Positions 9,287 to 19,114 of a DNA stretch of 64,000 nt are shown piece after piece (positions within the stretch are counted from its first letter, which is position 1; the number at the start of each line of letters is the position of its first letter). The position numbers were made by a program, and so were the translations under genes. Source of the DNA: Kriegella sp965368185. Lineage in GTDB: Bacteria; Bacteroidota; Bacteroidia; Flavobacteriales; Flavobacteriaceae. The stretch is from the NCBI GenBank assembly GCA_965368185.1, contig CBDULZ010000012.1, positions 12,518 to 76,517 on the forward strand. Reading direction: 5' to 3'. The notes under the pieces were generated by a model. The model did no database searches. It was not told the origin of the DNA and worked only from the letters and a program-made list of their open reading frames with translations.

Positions 9287-10831
9287 TTATTCTGTTTCTT
9301 CACGCTGCACTTTAGGTTCCTCAGGGGGCTTGAACAAATCAAGATAAGCACCACCGATACCTTCCACAATTCCAGTGGCCGTCAATGCCTGATAGCCTGT
9401 ATTTTCTACAACCAAATCGGCAGCCTTGCCATGAATATACACTCCAAAAATAGTCGCCTCCAGGGGCTTATAACCTTGTGCGACCAACCCTGTAATGACT
9501 CCGGTCAATACATCACCACTACCACCTGTAGCCATTCCTGGGTTCCCGGTAGTATTGATATACCCTTTATCCTCATAAATAGTAATCGTATGAGCTCCTT
9601 TTATAACAACGATACAATCGTATTTCTTTGAAAATTCCTTTGCCTTCTTCAACTTATCAAAATCGTTTTCCCACCTGCCGATTAAACGTTCCAGCTCTTT
9701 GGGGTGAGGAGTCAAAATAGTCTTTGATGGTAATTTTTCCAACAGTGCCTGGTTTTCGGAAAGGATATTTAATCCGTCCGCATCAACAACCAACGGTGTT
9801 TTATTTTTACTTAGAAAATCTGAGAGTGCCTTTACCGTAGCGGCTTCTTTTCCCAAACCGACTCCTAACCCAATAACTGTAGGGTCGATTTCATAGTCAA
9901 TAGCTGAAATATGCTTTTCATCAGCATCCGAAACAACCATTGCTTCGGGCAGTGTTGTCTGCATGATAGCATACCCGCATTTCGGCACATAGGCAGTAAC
10001 CAATCCGCTGCCTGAATGCAGTGCCGCCTTGGCCGACAGAACGACTGCACCAATTTTGCCATAACTACCCCCTATGACCAGTGAATGGCCATAGGTACCC
10101 TTATGGGCAAATTTCTCTCGCGGAAGATAAAGCGGTAGTACTTCATTTTTACCGATAAGTTGATACTCGGTTTCCTGCTCTGATAAAAACTTTTGATCCA
10201 ACTCAATATCCAAAACTTCCCAATTTTCCAAAAACACACCCGTTTCAGGAAGAAAAAAGACTAGTTTTGGGGCTTGAAAACTTAATACGTAGTTTGCTTT
10301 TATAACCCCATCTACATCTTCTGGGACATCGTTCATATATAACCCTGAAGGAATGTCTACAGAAAGTATCAAAGCTTCCGACTTATGCAAATGCCGCATT
10401 AACGTAATAACCCATTTCGCCGGAGGCCGATTTAGTCCAATGCCAAAAATAGCATCCACAATAATATCATCTCGCCCAATTTCAGGAAGTGTCGTACCCT
10501 CCTCTAAAAAAACGGGCCATACTTTTCGTTCTTTTAGCCTTTCTAAATTAATCAAGAAGTCTTTTGACCTTGTTTTGCTATAATTCACCACATAGACACC
10601 GATATTGTAGCCATGGTCTAGTAAATGTCGGGCGAGGGCAATACCATCACCTCCATTATTTCCTATGCCACAAAACAAATGAATCTTAACCGATGCTCCC
10701 TGAAGACGCAAGTGCAGCCAAGTAAACAGTTGAAGGGCCGCCCGCTCCATGAGTTCGTCACTCTCTATCCGTTGACTTGCTATTGTATATTTATCAGCGG
10801 CATATATCTGTTGGGCATTATAAAGCTTCAT
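9287..10831 (-). CDS. nnr: Bifunctional ADP-dependent NAD(P)H-hydrate dehydratase / NAD(P)H-hydrate epimerase
   Basis: A 514-residue metabolite-repair enzyme. The N-terminal YjeF-type domain (residues 1-215; GNNGGDGIALARHL) epimerises damaged NAD(P)HX. The C-terminal ribokinase-like domain (about 225-500) dehydrates S-NAD(P)HX with ADP; visible motifs are VIGGSYGKIGA, TPHPKELERL and the ATP-site GMATGGSGDVLTG. Both domains are intact and the size is normal. It is divergently arranged with thrA, 259 bases away, and converges on the small gene at 8809. Confidence 0.96.
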   Translation of the reverse strand: MKLYNAQQIYAADKYTIASQRIESDELMERAALQLFTWLHLRLQGASVKIHLFCGIGNNGGDGIALARHLLDHGYNIGVYVVNYSKTRSKDFLINLERLKERKVWPVFLEEGTTLPEIGRDDIIVDAIFGIGLNRPPAKWVITLMRHLHKSEALILSVDIPSGLYMNDVPEDVDGVIKANYVLSFQAPKLVFFLPETGVFLENWEVLDIELDQKFLSEQETEYQLIGKNEVLPLYLPREKFAHKGTYGHSLVIGGSYGKIGAVVLSAKAALHSGSGLVTAYVPKCGYAIMQTTLPEAMVVSDADEKHISAIDYEIDPTVIGLGVGLGKEAATVKALSDFLSKNKTPLVVDADGLNILSENQALLEKLPSKTILTPHPKELERLIGRWENDFDKLKKAKEFSKKYDCIVVIKGAHTITIYEDKGYINTTGNPGMATGGSGDVLTGVITGLVAQGYKPLEATIFGVYIHGKAADLVVENTGYQALTATGIVEGIGGAYLDLFKPPEEPKVQREETE

Positions 10832-10884
10832 TCGTCAAAAAATTTAAGTAAATGTTGGATATTCCGTAAAATTTTTACAGAACA

Positions 10885-10915
10885 TTTGATTAGCACTTCA
10901 AAAGTAGTACTTTTG
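10885..10915 (+). promoter_or_regulatory. Predicted thrABC promoter (Bacteroidetes type)
   Basis: TTTG at 10885-10888, a 19-base spacer and TACTTTTG at 10908-10915 match the phylum's TTTG / TAnnTTTG promoter. It points to thrA and leaves a leader of about 170 bases, which holds a short Thr/Ile-containing reading frame. Confidence 0.7.
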
Positions 10916-10931
10916 AGGCTTTCAAAGAAGT

Positions 10932-11018
10932 ATGCTTTTTTACGACGATTACATACAATTATTTTTTTCCACTCCCACAAATGGCATTATATTTATTGCC
11001 ACCACCCCATTGGGGTAA
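10932..11018 (+). CDS. Candidate threonine-operon leader peptide (28 aa)
   Basis: An ATG-started 28-codon frame inside the long thrA leader. Its second half, STPTNGIIFIATTPLG, has four Thr codons and three Ile codons, the amino acids made by this pathway and its branch. Local hairpins are possible: TGGCA/TGCCA (10982-11001), CCCC/GGGG at the stop codon, and TTTGCG/CGCAAA (11039-11056) followed by A/T sequence. This fits classical attenuation, as in the enterobacterial thr leader, but the Thr/Ile density is lower and no perfect terminator with a U-run is seen. It may not be translated. Confidence 0.35.
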   Translation: MLFYDDYIQLFFSTPTNGIIFIATTPLG

Positions 11019-11090
11019 GCAACTACATATCCGTCCGGTTTGCGTATCACCGCAAAAATTGAATCAGTTCAAATTAATTTTTAGTACATC

Positions 11091-13535
11091 ATGAAAGTTT
11101 TGAAATTCGGTGGAACTTCGGTCGCCAACGCACAAAATATTACATTAGTAAAAAATATTGTTTCAAACACTGACGCCGACCAGACTATTGTAGTCGTATC
11201 AGCCTTTGGAGGGGTTACCGATTTACTTTTACAAACGGCCGATTTTGCCGCCTTACAAGATTTAAGGTATAAAACTGTTTTGAAGGAAATTGAGGATCGA
11301 CATATCGATACCATAAAAAAATTGATTCCTATCAACAAACAAAGTAAGGCGCTAAGTAAAATAAAAAGCGACCTCAACACGCTCGAAACCTTGGTAGAGG
11401 GAGCTTATTTAATAGGGGAGATTACACCACGACTCTCCGACAAAATCGTTAGTTATGGAGAATTACTGTCCTCTTATTCCATTGCAGAATTTTTTGCGGA
11501 GCAACAGCTAGACGCCGTTTACAAAGACAGCAGGGAGTTCATAAAGACTAACGACTTTAACGGCAAAGCAGTCGTTGACAACAGCACCACCAACCGGCTT
11601 TGCAAAGAAATTCTCGGTGAAACTAAAAACAAAGTGATTGTTGTGCCCGGCTTTATCGCTTCGTCAGTCAATGGAAATTCGACTACTTTGGGGCGTGGTG
11701 GTTCCGATTTTACGGCGGCCCTCATCGCTGCGGCCCTTGATGCTGAAGTTCTTGAAATTTGGACCGACGTTAGCGGTATGTACACCGCAAACCCTAAAAT
11801 CGTCAAACAGGCCCATGCAATACCTCACATATCGTATGAGGAGGCGATGGAGCTATCCCATTTTGGAGCCAAAGTTTTATATCCGCCAACAATACAACCT
11901 GTATTGACCAAGGGGATTTCCATTCATATAAAAAACACTTTTGATCCGGAAAGTGCGGGCACGCTGATTACCAAAAACCAAACGGATAAAAGAAAAACGG
12001 TCCGCGGTATTACCCATATTGAGCATATCGCCTTGCTGTCATTAGAGGGGCCCGGAATGGTAGGTATTCCAGGTATTTCAAAACGTTTTTTCGAGGTACT
12101 TTCGCTTTATGACATAAGCGTGGTTCTAATCACGCAGGCATCCTCAGAGCATTCTATTTGTGTGGGCATAGCGGACAGTGATATCGAAAAAGCAGTTGAA
12201 ATTGTTAATCAAGCTTTCGAATACGAAATCGAGCGTGAAAAAATTCGGCCCGTACTAGCAGAACGAAATTTGGCCATTATTGCGTTGGTAGGCGATAATA
12301 TGAAAAGCCATCAAGGCCTGAGCGGTAAGATGTTCAGTACACTGGGCAGAAACAATGTAAATATTAGGGCCATTGCACAAGGCGCATCGGAACGAAATAT
12401 CTCGGCGGTCATCAAAAAAGAAGATGTAAAAAAGGCGTTGAATGCCTTGCATGAAGAGTTTTTTGAGGAAAACATAAAGCAACTAAACCTCTTTGTAATG
12501 GGGGTAGGTAACGTAGGTTCTAAATTCTTGAACCAAATACAACAACAGCGAAAATACCTTAAAGAAAACCTTAAATTAAATATTAGGGTTATCGGCATAT
12601 CGAATTCCCGTAATATGGTTTTCGATGAAGATGGCCTTTCACTGAAAAATTGGGAAGACACTTTAAAAAATGGCGAGAAATCTGACAAAGCGCTGTTTTT
12701 CGATAGGATCAGCCAATTAAATTATCGCAATAGCATTTTTGTGGACAATACGGCTAGTAATGATGTTGCATTGACCTATTCATCCTATTTAAAAAATAGT
12801 ATTTCTGTAGTTACCTGCAATAAAATTGCCTGCTCGTCAAATTATACGAACTATATCGATTTAAAGAATTTGGCACGTGAATACAATGCGCCTTTCCTTT
12901 TCGAGACTAATGTAGGTGCCGGTTTGCCCATAATAGACACGTTAAAGCATCTGATAGCTTCTGGTGATAAGGTTTTGAAAATTCAAGCAGTACTATCAGG
13001 AAGCTTGAACTTTGTGTTCAATAATTTTAATGACAAAACCACTTTTCACGACGTAGTTAAACAAGCTCAAGAAGAAGGATATACCGAGCCCGACCCTAAA
13101 ATTGACTTGAGTGGAATAGACGTAATGCGAAAAATTTTGATTTTGGCCCGGGAAAGTGGAAACCGATTGGATATCGAAGATATTGGGAACAAGCCTTTTT
13201 TACCTGAAGAGAGTTTAGCCACAACAACGAACGAAGATTTCTTTATTTCTTTGAAAAAGTATGAAGCCTCTTTTCAGTCAATGTACAAAGCCGCCGCCGA
13301 TACGGAAAGTAAATTAAAATATGTGGCCCAGTTTGAAGATGGTAAAGCAAGTGTGGGACTGCAGCACATTCCAAAAGGACATGACTTTTACAATTTGGAA
13401 GGCAGCGATAATATTGTCTTGTTCTATACGGAGCGCTATCCTAATCAGCCCATGATTATAAAAGGAGCGGGCGCTGGTGCCGATGTGACCGCCTCTGGAA
13501 TATTTGCCGATATTATTAGGATCGGGAATTTTTAA
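11091..13535 (+). CDS. thrA: Bifunctional aspartokinase / homoserine dehydrogenase I
   Basis: An 814-residue enzyme for two steps of the aspartate pathway: phosphorylation of aspartate and NAD(P)H reduction of aspartate semialdehyde to homoserine. The aspartokinase domain starts with KFGGTSVANA and has the GRGGSDFTAALIAAAL substrate loop. Two ACT domains follow (about 310-460; GPGMVGIPGI, VGDNMKSHQG) and bind feedback effectors. The dehydrogenase begins at about 466 with FVMGVGNVGSKFL and includes TNVGAGLPIID and EEGYTEPDPKIDLSG. Gene order thrA-thrB-thrC with 29- and 50-base gaps is an operon. The start ATG fits MKVLKFGG. Confidence 0.98.
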   Translation: MKVLKFGGTSVANAQNITLVKNIVSNTDADQTIVVVSAFGGVTDLLLQTADFAALQDLRYKTVLKEIEDRHIDTIKKLIPINKQSKALSKIKSDLNTLETLVEGAYLIGEITPRLSDKIVSYGELLSSYSIAEFFAEQQLDAVYKDSREFIKTNDFNGKAVVDNSTTNRLCKEILGETKNKVIVVPGFIASSVNGNSTTLGRGGSDFTAALIAAALDAEVLEIWTDVSGMYTANPKIVKQAHAIPHISYEEAMELSHFGAKVLYPPTIQPVLTKGISIHIKNTFDPESAGTLITKNQTDKRKTVRGITHIEHIALLSLEGPGMVGIPGISKRFFEVLSLYDISVVLITQASSEHSICVGIADSDIEKAVEIVNQAFEYEIEREKIRPVLAERNLAIIALVGDNMKSHQGLSGKMFSTLGRNNVNIRAIAQGASERNISAVIKKEDVKKALNALHEEFFEENIKQLNLFVMGVGNVGSKFLNQIQQQRKYLKENLKLNIRVIGISNSRNMVFDEDGLSLKNWEDTLKNGEKSDKALFFDRISQLNYRNSIFVDNTASNDVALTYSSYLKNSISVVTCNKIACSSNYTNYIDLKNLAREYNAPFLFETNVGAGLPIIDTLKHLIASGDKVLKIQAVLSGSLNFVFNNFNDKTTFHDVVKQAQEEGYTEPDPKIDLSGIDVMRKILILARESGNRLDIEDIGNKPFLPEESLATTTNEDFFISLKKYEASFQSMYKAAADTESKLKYVAQFEDGKASVGLQHIPKGHDFYNLEGSDNIVLFYTERYPNQPMIIKGAGAGADVTASGIFADIIRIGNF

Positions 13536-13564
13536 ACCTATTAAAAAAACACAAAAAGAAACCT

Positions 13565-14497
13565 ATGAACACCAACGAAATTCGCCTTTTTAGCCCGGCG
13601 ACAATAGCCAATATATCTTGTGGATTTGATGTGCTCGGCGTAGCTCTAGACGCTGTTGGTGATGAAATGGTTATACGTAAAGTTTCCGAACAAGGCATAC
13701 ACATAACCAAATTGGAAGGTCAAGACCTACCCATGGAAACAGATAAAAATGTGGCTGGAGTAGCGGGATTGGCTTTATTGGCTGCGAGTACTTACGAAGG
13801 CGGATTTGAAATTGAAATCTTTAAGAAAATTAAGGCTGGAAGTGGTATTGGAAGCAGCGCGGCAAGTTCCGCAGGTGCAGTTTGGGGAATGAACGAATTA
13901 TTGGGCAGACCATTTTCGCAATTGGAATTGGTGAAATTTGCAATGGAAGGGGAACGGTTGGCCAGCGGAGTTGCCCATGCCGACAATGTAGCCCCTGCCC
14001 TATTCGGCGGTTTTACTTTGGTTCGTAGTTATGACCCTTTGGATATTATTCCAATAAATAGCCCAGATGAACTTTGGGCTACGGTGATTCATCCACAAAT
14101 TGAGGTAAAAACCTCAGATTCAAGAAAAATTTTGAAGACCAAAATCTCCCTTGAAGATGGTATCAAACAATGGGGCAATGTTGGCGGATTAATCGCTGGG
14201 TTATTTAAGAATGACTATGCTTTGATAGGTCGATCTTTAGAAGACCATATCGTTGAACCCATACGTTCTATGTTGATTCCAGAATTTGACAAGGTAAAAT
14301 TTGAATCCTTGAATGCAGGAGCACTCGGTTGTGGCATATCAGGTTCGGGACCGTCAATTTTTGCATTCAGTAAAGGAGAAGCCACCGCCCATGAAGTAGC
14401 CTTGGTTATGAAAGAAATATATGGCAAAATAAGTGTCGACAATGATGTTCATGTTTCGAAAATCAATAGTATAGGAATAAAGTTACTTCATAATTAA
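13565..14497 (+). CDS. thrB: Homoserine kinase
   Basis: A 310-residue GHMP-family kinase that phosphorylates homoserine with ATP. The GHMP ATP loop GSGIGSSAASSAG is at about residue 92, the N-terminal FSPATIANISCGFDVLG is the usual family start, and the C-terminal CGISGSGPSIFAF is the third GHMP motif. It lies between thrA and thrC in the operon. Confidence 0.97.
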   Translation: MNTNEIRLFSPATIANISCGFDVLGVALDAVGDEMVIRKVSEQGIHITKLEGQDLPMETDKNVAGVAGLALLAASTYEGGFEIEIFKKIKAGSGIGSSAASSAGAVWGMNELLGRPFSQLELVKFAMEGERLASGVAHADNVAPALFGGFTLVRSYDPLDIIPINSPDELWATVIHPQIEVKTSDSRKILKTKISLEDGIKQWGNVGGLIAGLFKNDYALIGRSLEDHIVEPIRSMLIPEFDKVKFESLNAGALGCGISGSGPSIFAFSKGEATAHEVALVMKEIYGKISVDNDVHVSKINSIGIKLLHN

Positions 14498-14547
14498 TAA
14501 AGAAGTAGATGGGTATAAGCGCCCAATATCAAAAAAAATAGCATAAC

Positions 14548-15843
14548 ATGAACTTTTACAGTCTAAACAAGGAAGCCGCTAACGTATCGTTTAAAAATGC
14601 GGTTATAAAAGGAATAGCACCCGATAGAGGACTGTATTTCCCTGAAAATATTACAGCACTTCCCGCTTCTTTTTTCGAGATTATAGAAAACCTTTCCACG
14701 ACTGAAATAGCATTTCAAGCGATTCATCAATTTGTTAATGACGACCTCCCCGATGCTATTTTAAAAAATATTTTGGAGGAGGTGCTCGATTTTGATTTCC
14801 CTGTTGTTCAAATTGAAGATAATGTAGCCACTTTAGAGCTATTTCATGGACCGACTATGGCCTTCAAGGATGTGGGTGCCCGATTTATGGCACGTTGTTT
14901 AGGATATTTTTCAGAAAACCAGAACGAGGAAGTAACGGTGCTCGTAGCAACATCCGGCGATACAGGCGGAGCTGTAGCCAATGGCTTTCTAGGGGTAACG
15001 GGGGTAAAAGTGGTCATTCTGTATCCCAATGGAAAGGTTAGTGACATTCAAGAAAGACAATTGACCACATTGGGTCAAAACATTACGGCTTTAAGCGTTG
15101 ACGGTACTTTCGATGACTGCCAAAAAATGGTAAAAACGGCCTTTTTAGATGAGGATTTGCTTGACACAATGCAACTGACCTCGGCGAATTCGATCAATGT
15201 GGCCCGGTGGCTTCCACAATTATTCTATTTTCTTTTGGCCTACAAACAGGTAAAATCACATGCAAGTGAAATTGTGTTTTCAGTACCTAGTGGTAATTTT
15301 GGAAACATCTGTGCGGGAATGGTAGCACAACGTCTAGGTATGCCGGTGAAGCATTTCATAGCCGCTACCAATGTCAATGATACCGTACCTGAATTTATGC
15401 GTACGCAGCACTACAATCCCAAACCTTCGACAGCAACCATCTCAAATGCCATGGATGTGGGTGATCCCAGTAATTTCGTTCGTATTCGCCATTTATTCCA
15501 AGACGATTTTGGGACACTGAACAAAAACTTGTCGTCGTTCGCCTTTACCGATGAAGAGACCAAAAGGGCTATGCTCGACATATATAACAAAAGCCATTAT
15601 ATTGCCGACCCCCATGGTGCCGTGGGGTATTTGGGGTTGAAAAAATATCAATCGGCGCATCCAGATACTTTTGGTATCTTTTTAGAGACCGCGCATCCCG
15701 TCAAATTCTTGGATGTCGTTGAGGAAACAATAGGCAAATCACTCAAAATTCCAGAACAAATTCAAAAGGTGATGGACAAAGAGAAAAAATTTATCCAGAT
15801 AAAAAAATATGATGAGCTTAAGGCCTTTCTCTTGAGAAGGTAA
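14548..15843 (+). CDS. thrC: Threonine synthase
   Basis: A 431-residue PLP-dependent enzyme that converts O-phosphohomoserine to threonine. The PLP lysine is K107 in TMAFKDVGARF; the phosphate-binding loop is in VATSGDTGGAVANG; SVPSGNFGNICAG and the C-terminal ETAHPVKF are family hallmarks. Last gene of the thr operon. Confidence 0.97.
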   Translation: MNFYSLNKEAANVSFKNAVIKGIAPDRGLYFPENITALPASFFEIIENLSTTEIAFQAIHQFVNDDLPDAILKNILEEVLDFDFPVVQIEDNVATLELFHGPTMAFKDVGARFMARCLGYFSENQNEEVTVLVATSGDTGGAVANGFLGVTGVKVVILYPNGKVSDIQERQLTTLGQNITALSVDGTFDDCQKMVKTAFLDEDLLDTMQLTSANSINVARWLPQLFYFLLAYKQVKSHASEIVFSVPSGNFGNICAGMVAQRLGMPVKHFIAATNVNDTVPEFMRTQHYNPKPSTATISNAMDVGDPSNFVRIRHLFQDDFGTLNKNLSSFAFTDEETKRAMLDIYNKSHYIADPHGAVGYLGLKKYQSAHPDTFGIFLETAHPVKFLDVVEETIGKSLKIPEQIQKVMDKEKKFIQIKKYDELKAFLLRR

Positions 15844-16187
15844 TTTTTTTCAGGCACGGTTTCATTTTATTTTCACCTAACATGGGTTTCCGCTTCAACC
15901 AATATAAATTGCTGGAAAATTGATCCCTCTCCAGCAAATGCGAATGCCTGCCAACAAGCCTTTAAGAGAAAAAAGGGAACACTTGTCTATAGCTTTTTAC
16001 ACCTTTTTAAACTGCCATCCTTTCTAATCAGCATTTCGAACGCTTATTTTTGTATCCTTTATATATTCAATAGCTTTGCAGCTTCACAAGCTTGAAATTT
16101 GTACTAAGTGTTTAGTTGTCAAAAAAAAAGCATTCGTTAAACAGCCTACTTTTAAAGCGAAGGCAAAACAAGAAAAACTATTAAAAC
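15844..16187 (+). promoter_or_regulatory. thrC-gcvT intergenic region with predicted gcvT promoter
   Basis: A 344-base gap. TTTG (16049-16052), an 18-base spacer and TAGCTTTG (16071-16078) form a good Bacteroidetes promoter 110 bases before gcvT. No convincing terminator for the thr operon and no glycine-riboswitch core were recognised. No gene is seen in the rest. Confidence 0.6.
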
Positions 16188-17273
16188 ATGAAAAATACTG
16201 CCCTTACCGCCACACACGAAGCCCTAGGTGCAAAAATGGTTTCTTTTGCCGGTTACAATATGCCTGTTTCCTATGAAGGTGTAAATGTCGAACATGAAAC
16301 CGTACGAAACGGTGTGGGGGTTTTTGATGTGTCCCATATGGGCGAATTTTTAATAAGTGGCCCCAAAGCTTTGGATTTAATACAAAAGGTAACCTCCAAC
16401 GACGCTTCTAAGTTGACTATCGGGAAGGCGCAATACAGTTGTCTGCCGAACGAAACTGGTGGAATCGTCGATGACCTCATCGTATACCGTATAAAAGACG
16501 AGCAATATTTATTAGTGGTAAACGCATCGAACATCGAGAAGGACTGGAACCACATCTCTAAGTATAATGATGATTTTAAGGCCGATATGCGTAATATCTC
16601 AGAGGATTATTCTCTTTTGGCCATTCAAGGGCCGAAAGCTGTTGAGGCAATGCAAGCATTGACTTCTGTTGAGCTTTCAGCCATCAAGTTCTACAATTTT
16701 GTTGTTGGAGATTTTGCAGGAATAGATCATGTAATCATCTCTGCAACCGGATACACCGGATCTGGTGGGTTCGAGATCTATTGCAAAAATGAAGAAGTAA
16801 AAAAGGTATGGGACAAAGTTTTCGAAGCTGGCGCATCGTATGATATAAAGCCAATTGGTCTCGCCGCACGCGATACCCTTCGATTGGAAATGGGTTATTG
16901 CCTCTATGGAAACGACATCGATGACAAAACATCTCCTTTGGAAGCAGGATTGGGATGGATTACCAAGTTTACCAAAGATTTTGTTAATAACGAATCTTTG
17001 AAAAAGGAAAAAGAACAGGGCTCGAAACGAAAACTTATTGCATTTGTTTTAGATGAAAGAGGCATTCCCCGACACGATTATAACATTGTAGATGCCCAAG
17101 GCGAAAAAATTGGTGTTGTTACTTCGGGTACCATGTCCCCTTCCTTGGGAAAAGGTATCGGACTTGGCTACGTTCCTACGGCTCTTTCTGCAATTGGCAC
17201 TAAAATAAATGTGCAGATACGCAAGAATCTGGTTCCCGCAACCGTTGTAAAGTTACCTTTCTTTAGCGTATGA
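16188..17273 (+). CDS. gcvT: Glycine cleavage system aminomethyltransferase (T protein)
   Basis: A 361-residue T protein that transfers the methylene group of glycine to tetrahydrofolate and releases ammonia. Visible: FAGYNMPVSYEG, FDVSHMGEF near residue 50, the folate-binding YTGSGGFEIYC, the DTLRLEMGYCLYG segment and SPSLGKGIGLGYV at the C-terminus. The stop codon overlaps the start of glsA (ATGA), so the two genes are translationally coupled. Other gcv genes are not in the window. Confidence 0.97.
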   Translation: MKNTALTATHEALGAKMVSFAGYNMPVSYEGVNVEHETVRNGVGVFDVSHMGEFLISGPKALDLIQKVTSNDASKLTIGKAQYSCLPNETGGIVDDLIVYRIKDEQYLLVVNASNIEKDWNHISKYNDDFKADMRNISEDYSLLAIQGPKAVEAMQALTSVELSAIKFYNFVVGDFAGIDHVIISATGYTGSGGFEIYCKNEEVKKVWDKVFEAGASYDIKPIGLAARDTLRLEMGYCLYGNDIDDKTSPLEAGLGWITKFTKDFVNNESLKKEKEQGSKRKLIAFVLDERGIPRHDYNIVDAQGEKIGVVTSGTMSPSLGKGIGLGYVPTALSAIGTKINVQIRKNLVPATVVKLPFFSV

Positions 17274-18187
17274 GTATTGACTATCAACAAATTTTGGACT
17301 CTATTGCCTCCGGCTGTCAGTTGACAGAAGATCGGGGTAAGGTGGCAACCTACATTCCAGAACTTGCTAAAGTCGAGCGCCATAAATTCGGCATTCATTT
17401 GGTCGATGCCCAAAAAAATAATTACGGGGCAGGTAATTCCACTGAAAAATTCTCTATTCAAAGTATTTCCAAAGTTCTTAGCTTGGCCAAGGCCATTTCC
17501 ATTGTAGGCGAAGACCTATGGGAACGCGTCGATGTAGAACCTTCAGGCGATCCATTTAATCATTTGTCGCTTTTAGAGCTAGAAAATGGGATACCGAGAA
17601 ATCCGTTGATTAATGCGGGGGCAATCGTTGTTGCTGATATTCTAGTTTCTAGACTTTCGAATCCAAAGGTCGATTTTTTAGAATTCATAAGAGAACTTGC
17701 CAATGATCGGGCCATCGATTTTGACAGCACCGTTGCAAAATCTGAAAAAGCAACCGGGTTCAGAAACTATGCCGCCGCCAATCTGCTAAAGTCATATGGC
17801 AATTTAAAAAATGATGTAGAAAACGTGTTGGATTTCTACTTTCACCAATGCTCGCTTCAAATGACATGCGAACAATTGACAAAAGTGTTCTTTATGTTCA
17901 TGAACCGGGGTCTTTGCCAACGTGAACAAAAATATCTGACCCTCAGGCAAGTAAAGCGTATCAATTCTATTATGCTTACCTGTGGTTTTTATGATGAAGC
18001 GGGTGAGTTCGCCTTCGAAGTTGGTCTACCAGGCAAAAGTGGTGTGGGAGGAGGAATTGTTGCCGTGCTACCAGGTAAATACTGTGTGGCCACATGGTCC
18101 CCCGGGCTCAATCCGAAAGGAAACTCAAAATTAGGAATGGAAGCCTTGGAAAAACTAACCACTGCTACCGGTCAATCAATATTTTAA
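17270..18187 (+). CDS. glsA: Glutaminase A
   Basis: A 305-residue serine-type glutaminase hydrolysing glutamine to glutamate and ammonia. It has a beta-lactamase-like fold; the S65-x-x-K68 pair lies in FSIQSISKVLSL, followed by NPLINAGAIVV and the C-terminal GKSGVGGGIVAVLPGK. Length is normal. It overlaps gcvT by four bases, and the next gene begins three bases after its stop. Confidence 0.96.
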   Translation: MSIDYQQILDSIASGCQLTEDRGKVATYIPELAKVERHKFGIHLVDAQKNNYGAGNSTEKFSIQSISKVLSLAKAISIVGEDLWERVDVEPSGDPFNHLSLLELENGIPRNPLINAGAIVVADILVSRLSNPKVDFLEFIRELANDRAIDFDSTVAKSEKATGFRNYAAANLLKSYGNLKNDVENVLDFYFHQCSLQMTCEQLTKVFFMFMNRGLCQREQKYLTLRQVKRINSIMLTCGFYDEAGEFAFEVGLPGKSGVGGGIVAVLPGKYCVATWSPGLNPKGNSKLGMEALEKLTTATGQSIF

Positions 18188-18190
18188 CTA

Positions 18191-19015
18191 TTGCAGTCAA
18201 AAAAAATACTCATATTAGGTGGAAGCGGGTTTTTAGGGAATGCACTCTATAAAGAACTCAACAACTACTATGACACCTATGCCACCTATAATTCGGCCCG
18301 CAGGAGTTTCGAAGACAATCAAAAATTCATTAAATACGACATGCAGGAGGACGATGTAGTTCAACTGTTGGAAAAAATAGACCCTCAATATATTATATCG
18401 GCCTTACGAGGTAATTTTGCCTCGCAGATACAAGCACATCGACATATTGCCGAATATTTAGTAAAAAAGGATAATTGTAAACTGTACTTTATTTCGTCAG
18501 CGAATGTTTTCGATGCTTATAGCAAATATCCTTCCTATGAAAATGATAAAACCTTGTCAGAGAGTGTTTTCGGTAGATTTAAAATAAAAATCGAAAACAT
18601 GTTGTTACGTCTGCCCAAAAAGAAAATGGCCATTCTTCGCGTGCCTATGGTCTTCGGAAATGGCTCTCCTAGAATAAAACAGATGAAGCAGGCCATTTGG
18701 GGCAATGAACCTGTGGAAGTTTTCCCAAATTTAGTAATGAACGTGACCAATGATGACAAATTCACCCAACAAATTCACTATTTGATCAATAGAAACAAAA
18801 CGGGGATATTTCATTTGGGCAGCAATGATTTGGTACACCATGAAGACTTTGTTTCCGAAGTTGTAGACCGCATAGGCCACTTTAATCCTATCTATAAACG
18901 CATTTATACCACCAATGATGAACGGTATCTTGCCGTTCTTCCCAAAGATAACCTTCTTCCAAAAAATTTACAATTCAGTAGTCAAGACGTCATAAATCAT
19001 CATATTTCAGGTTAG
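18191..19015 (+). CDS. Extended SDR / RmlD-like NAD-dependent epimerase-reductase with altered active site
   Basis: A 274-residue Rossmann protein. The start is TTG at 18191, three bases after glsA: translation from there gives the complete beta1 strand KKILILGGSGFLG (dinucleotide site at residues 10-16), and no ATG precedes it. The layout resembles dTDP-4-dehydrorhamnose reductase (ISSANVFDAY where RmlD has its Ser/Thr region). The catalytic YGxxK is FGRFK (F127, K131), so the general-acid tyrosine is missing. It may bind a nucleotide-sugar without normal catalysis, or use another residue. Operon with gcvT-glsA. Substrate unknown. Confidence 0.85.
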   Translation: MQSKKILILGGSGFLGNALYKELNNYYDTYATYNSARRSFEDNQKFIKYDMQEDDVVQLLEKIDPQYIISALRGNFASQIQAHRHIAEYLVKKDNCKLYFISSANVFDAYSKYPSYENDKTLSESVFGRFKIKIENMLLRLPKKKMAILRVPMVFGNGSPRIKQMKQAIWGNEPVEVFPNLVMNVTNDDKFTQQIHYLINRNKTGIFHLGSNDLVHHEDFVSEVVDRIGHFNPIYKRIYTTNDERYLAVLPKDNLLPKNLQFSSQDVINHHISG

Positions 19016-19114
19016 ATCCGTGTCCATATAAGTATATTTTGGATGCATATCATTGCCGACCTAGCACCGGCTCGTAATTTTAGTAACTTTAATTTAACTA
19101 AAAATACGCCAAAG

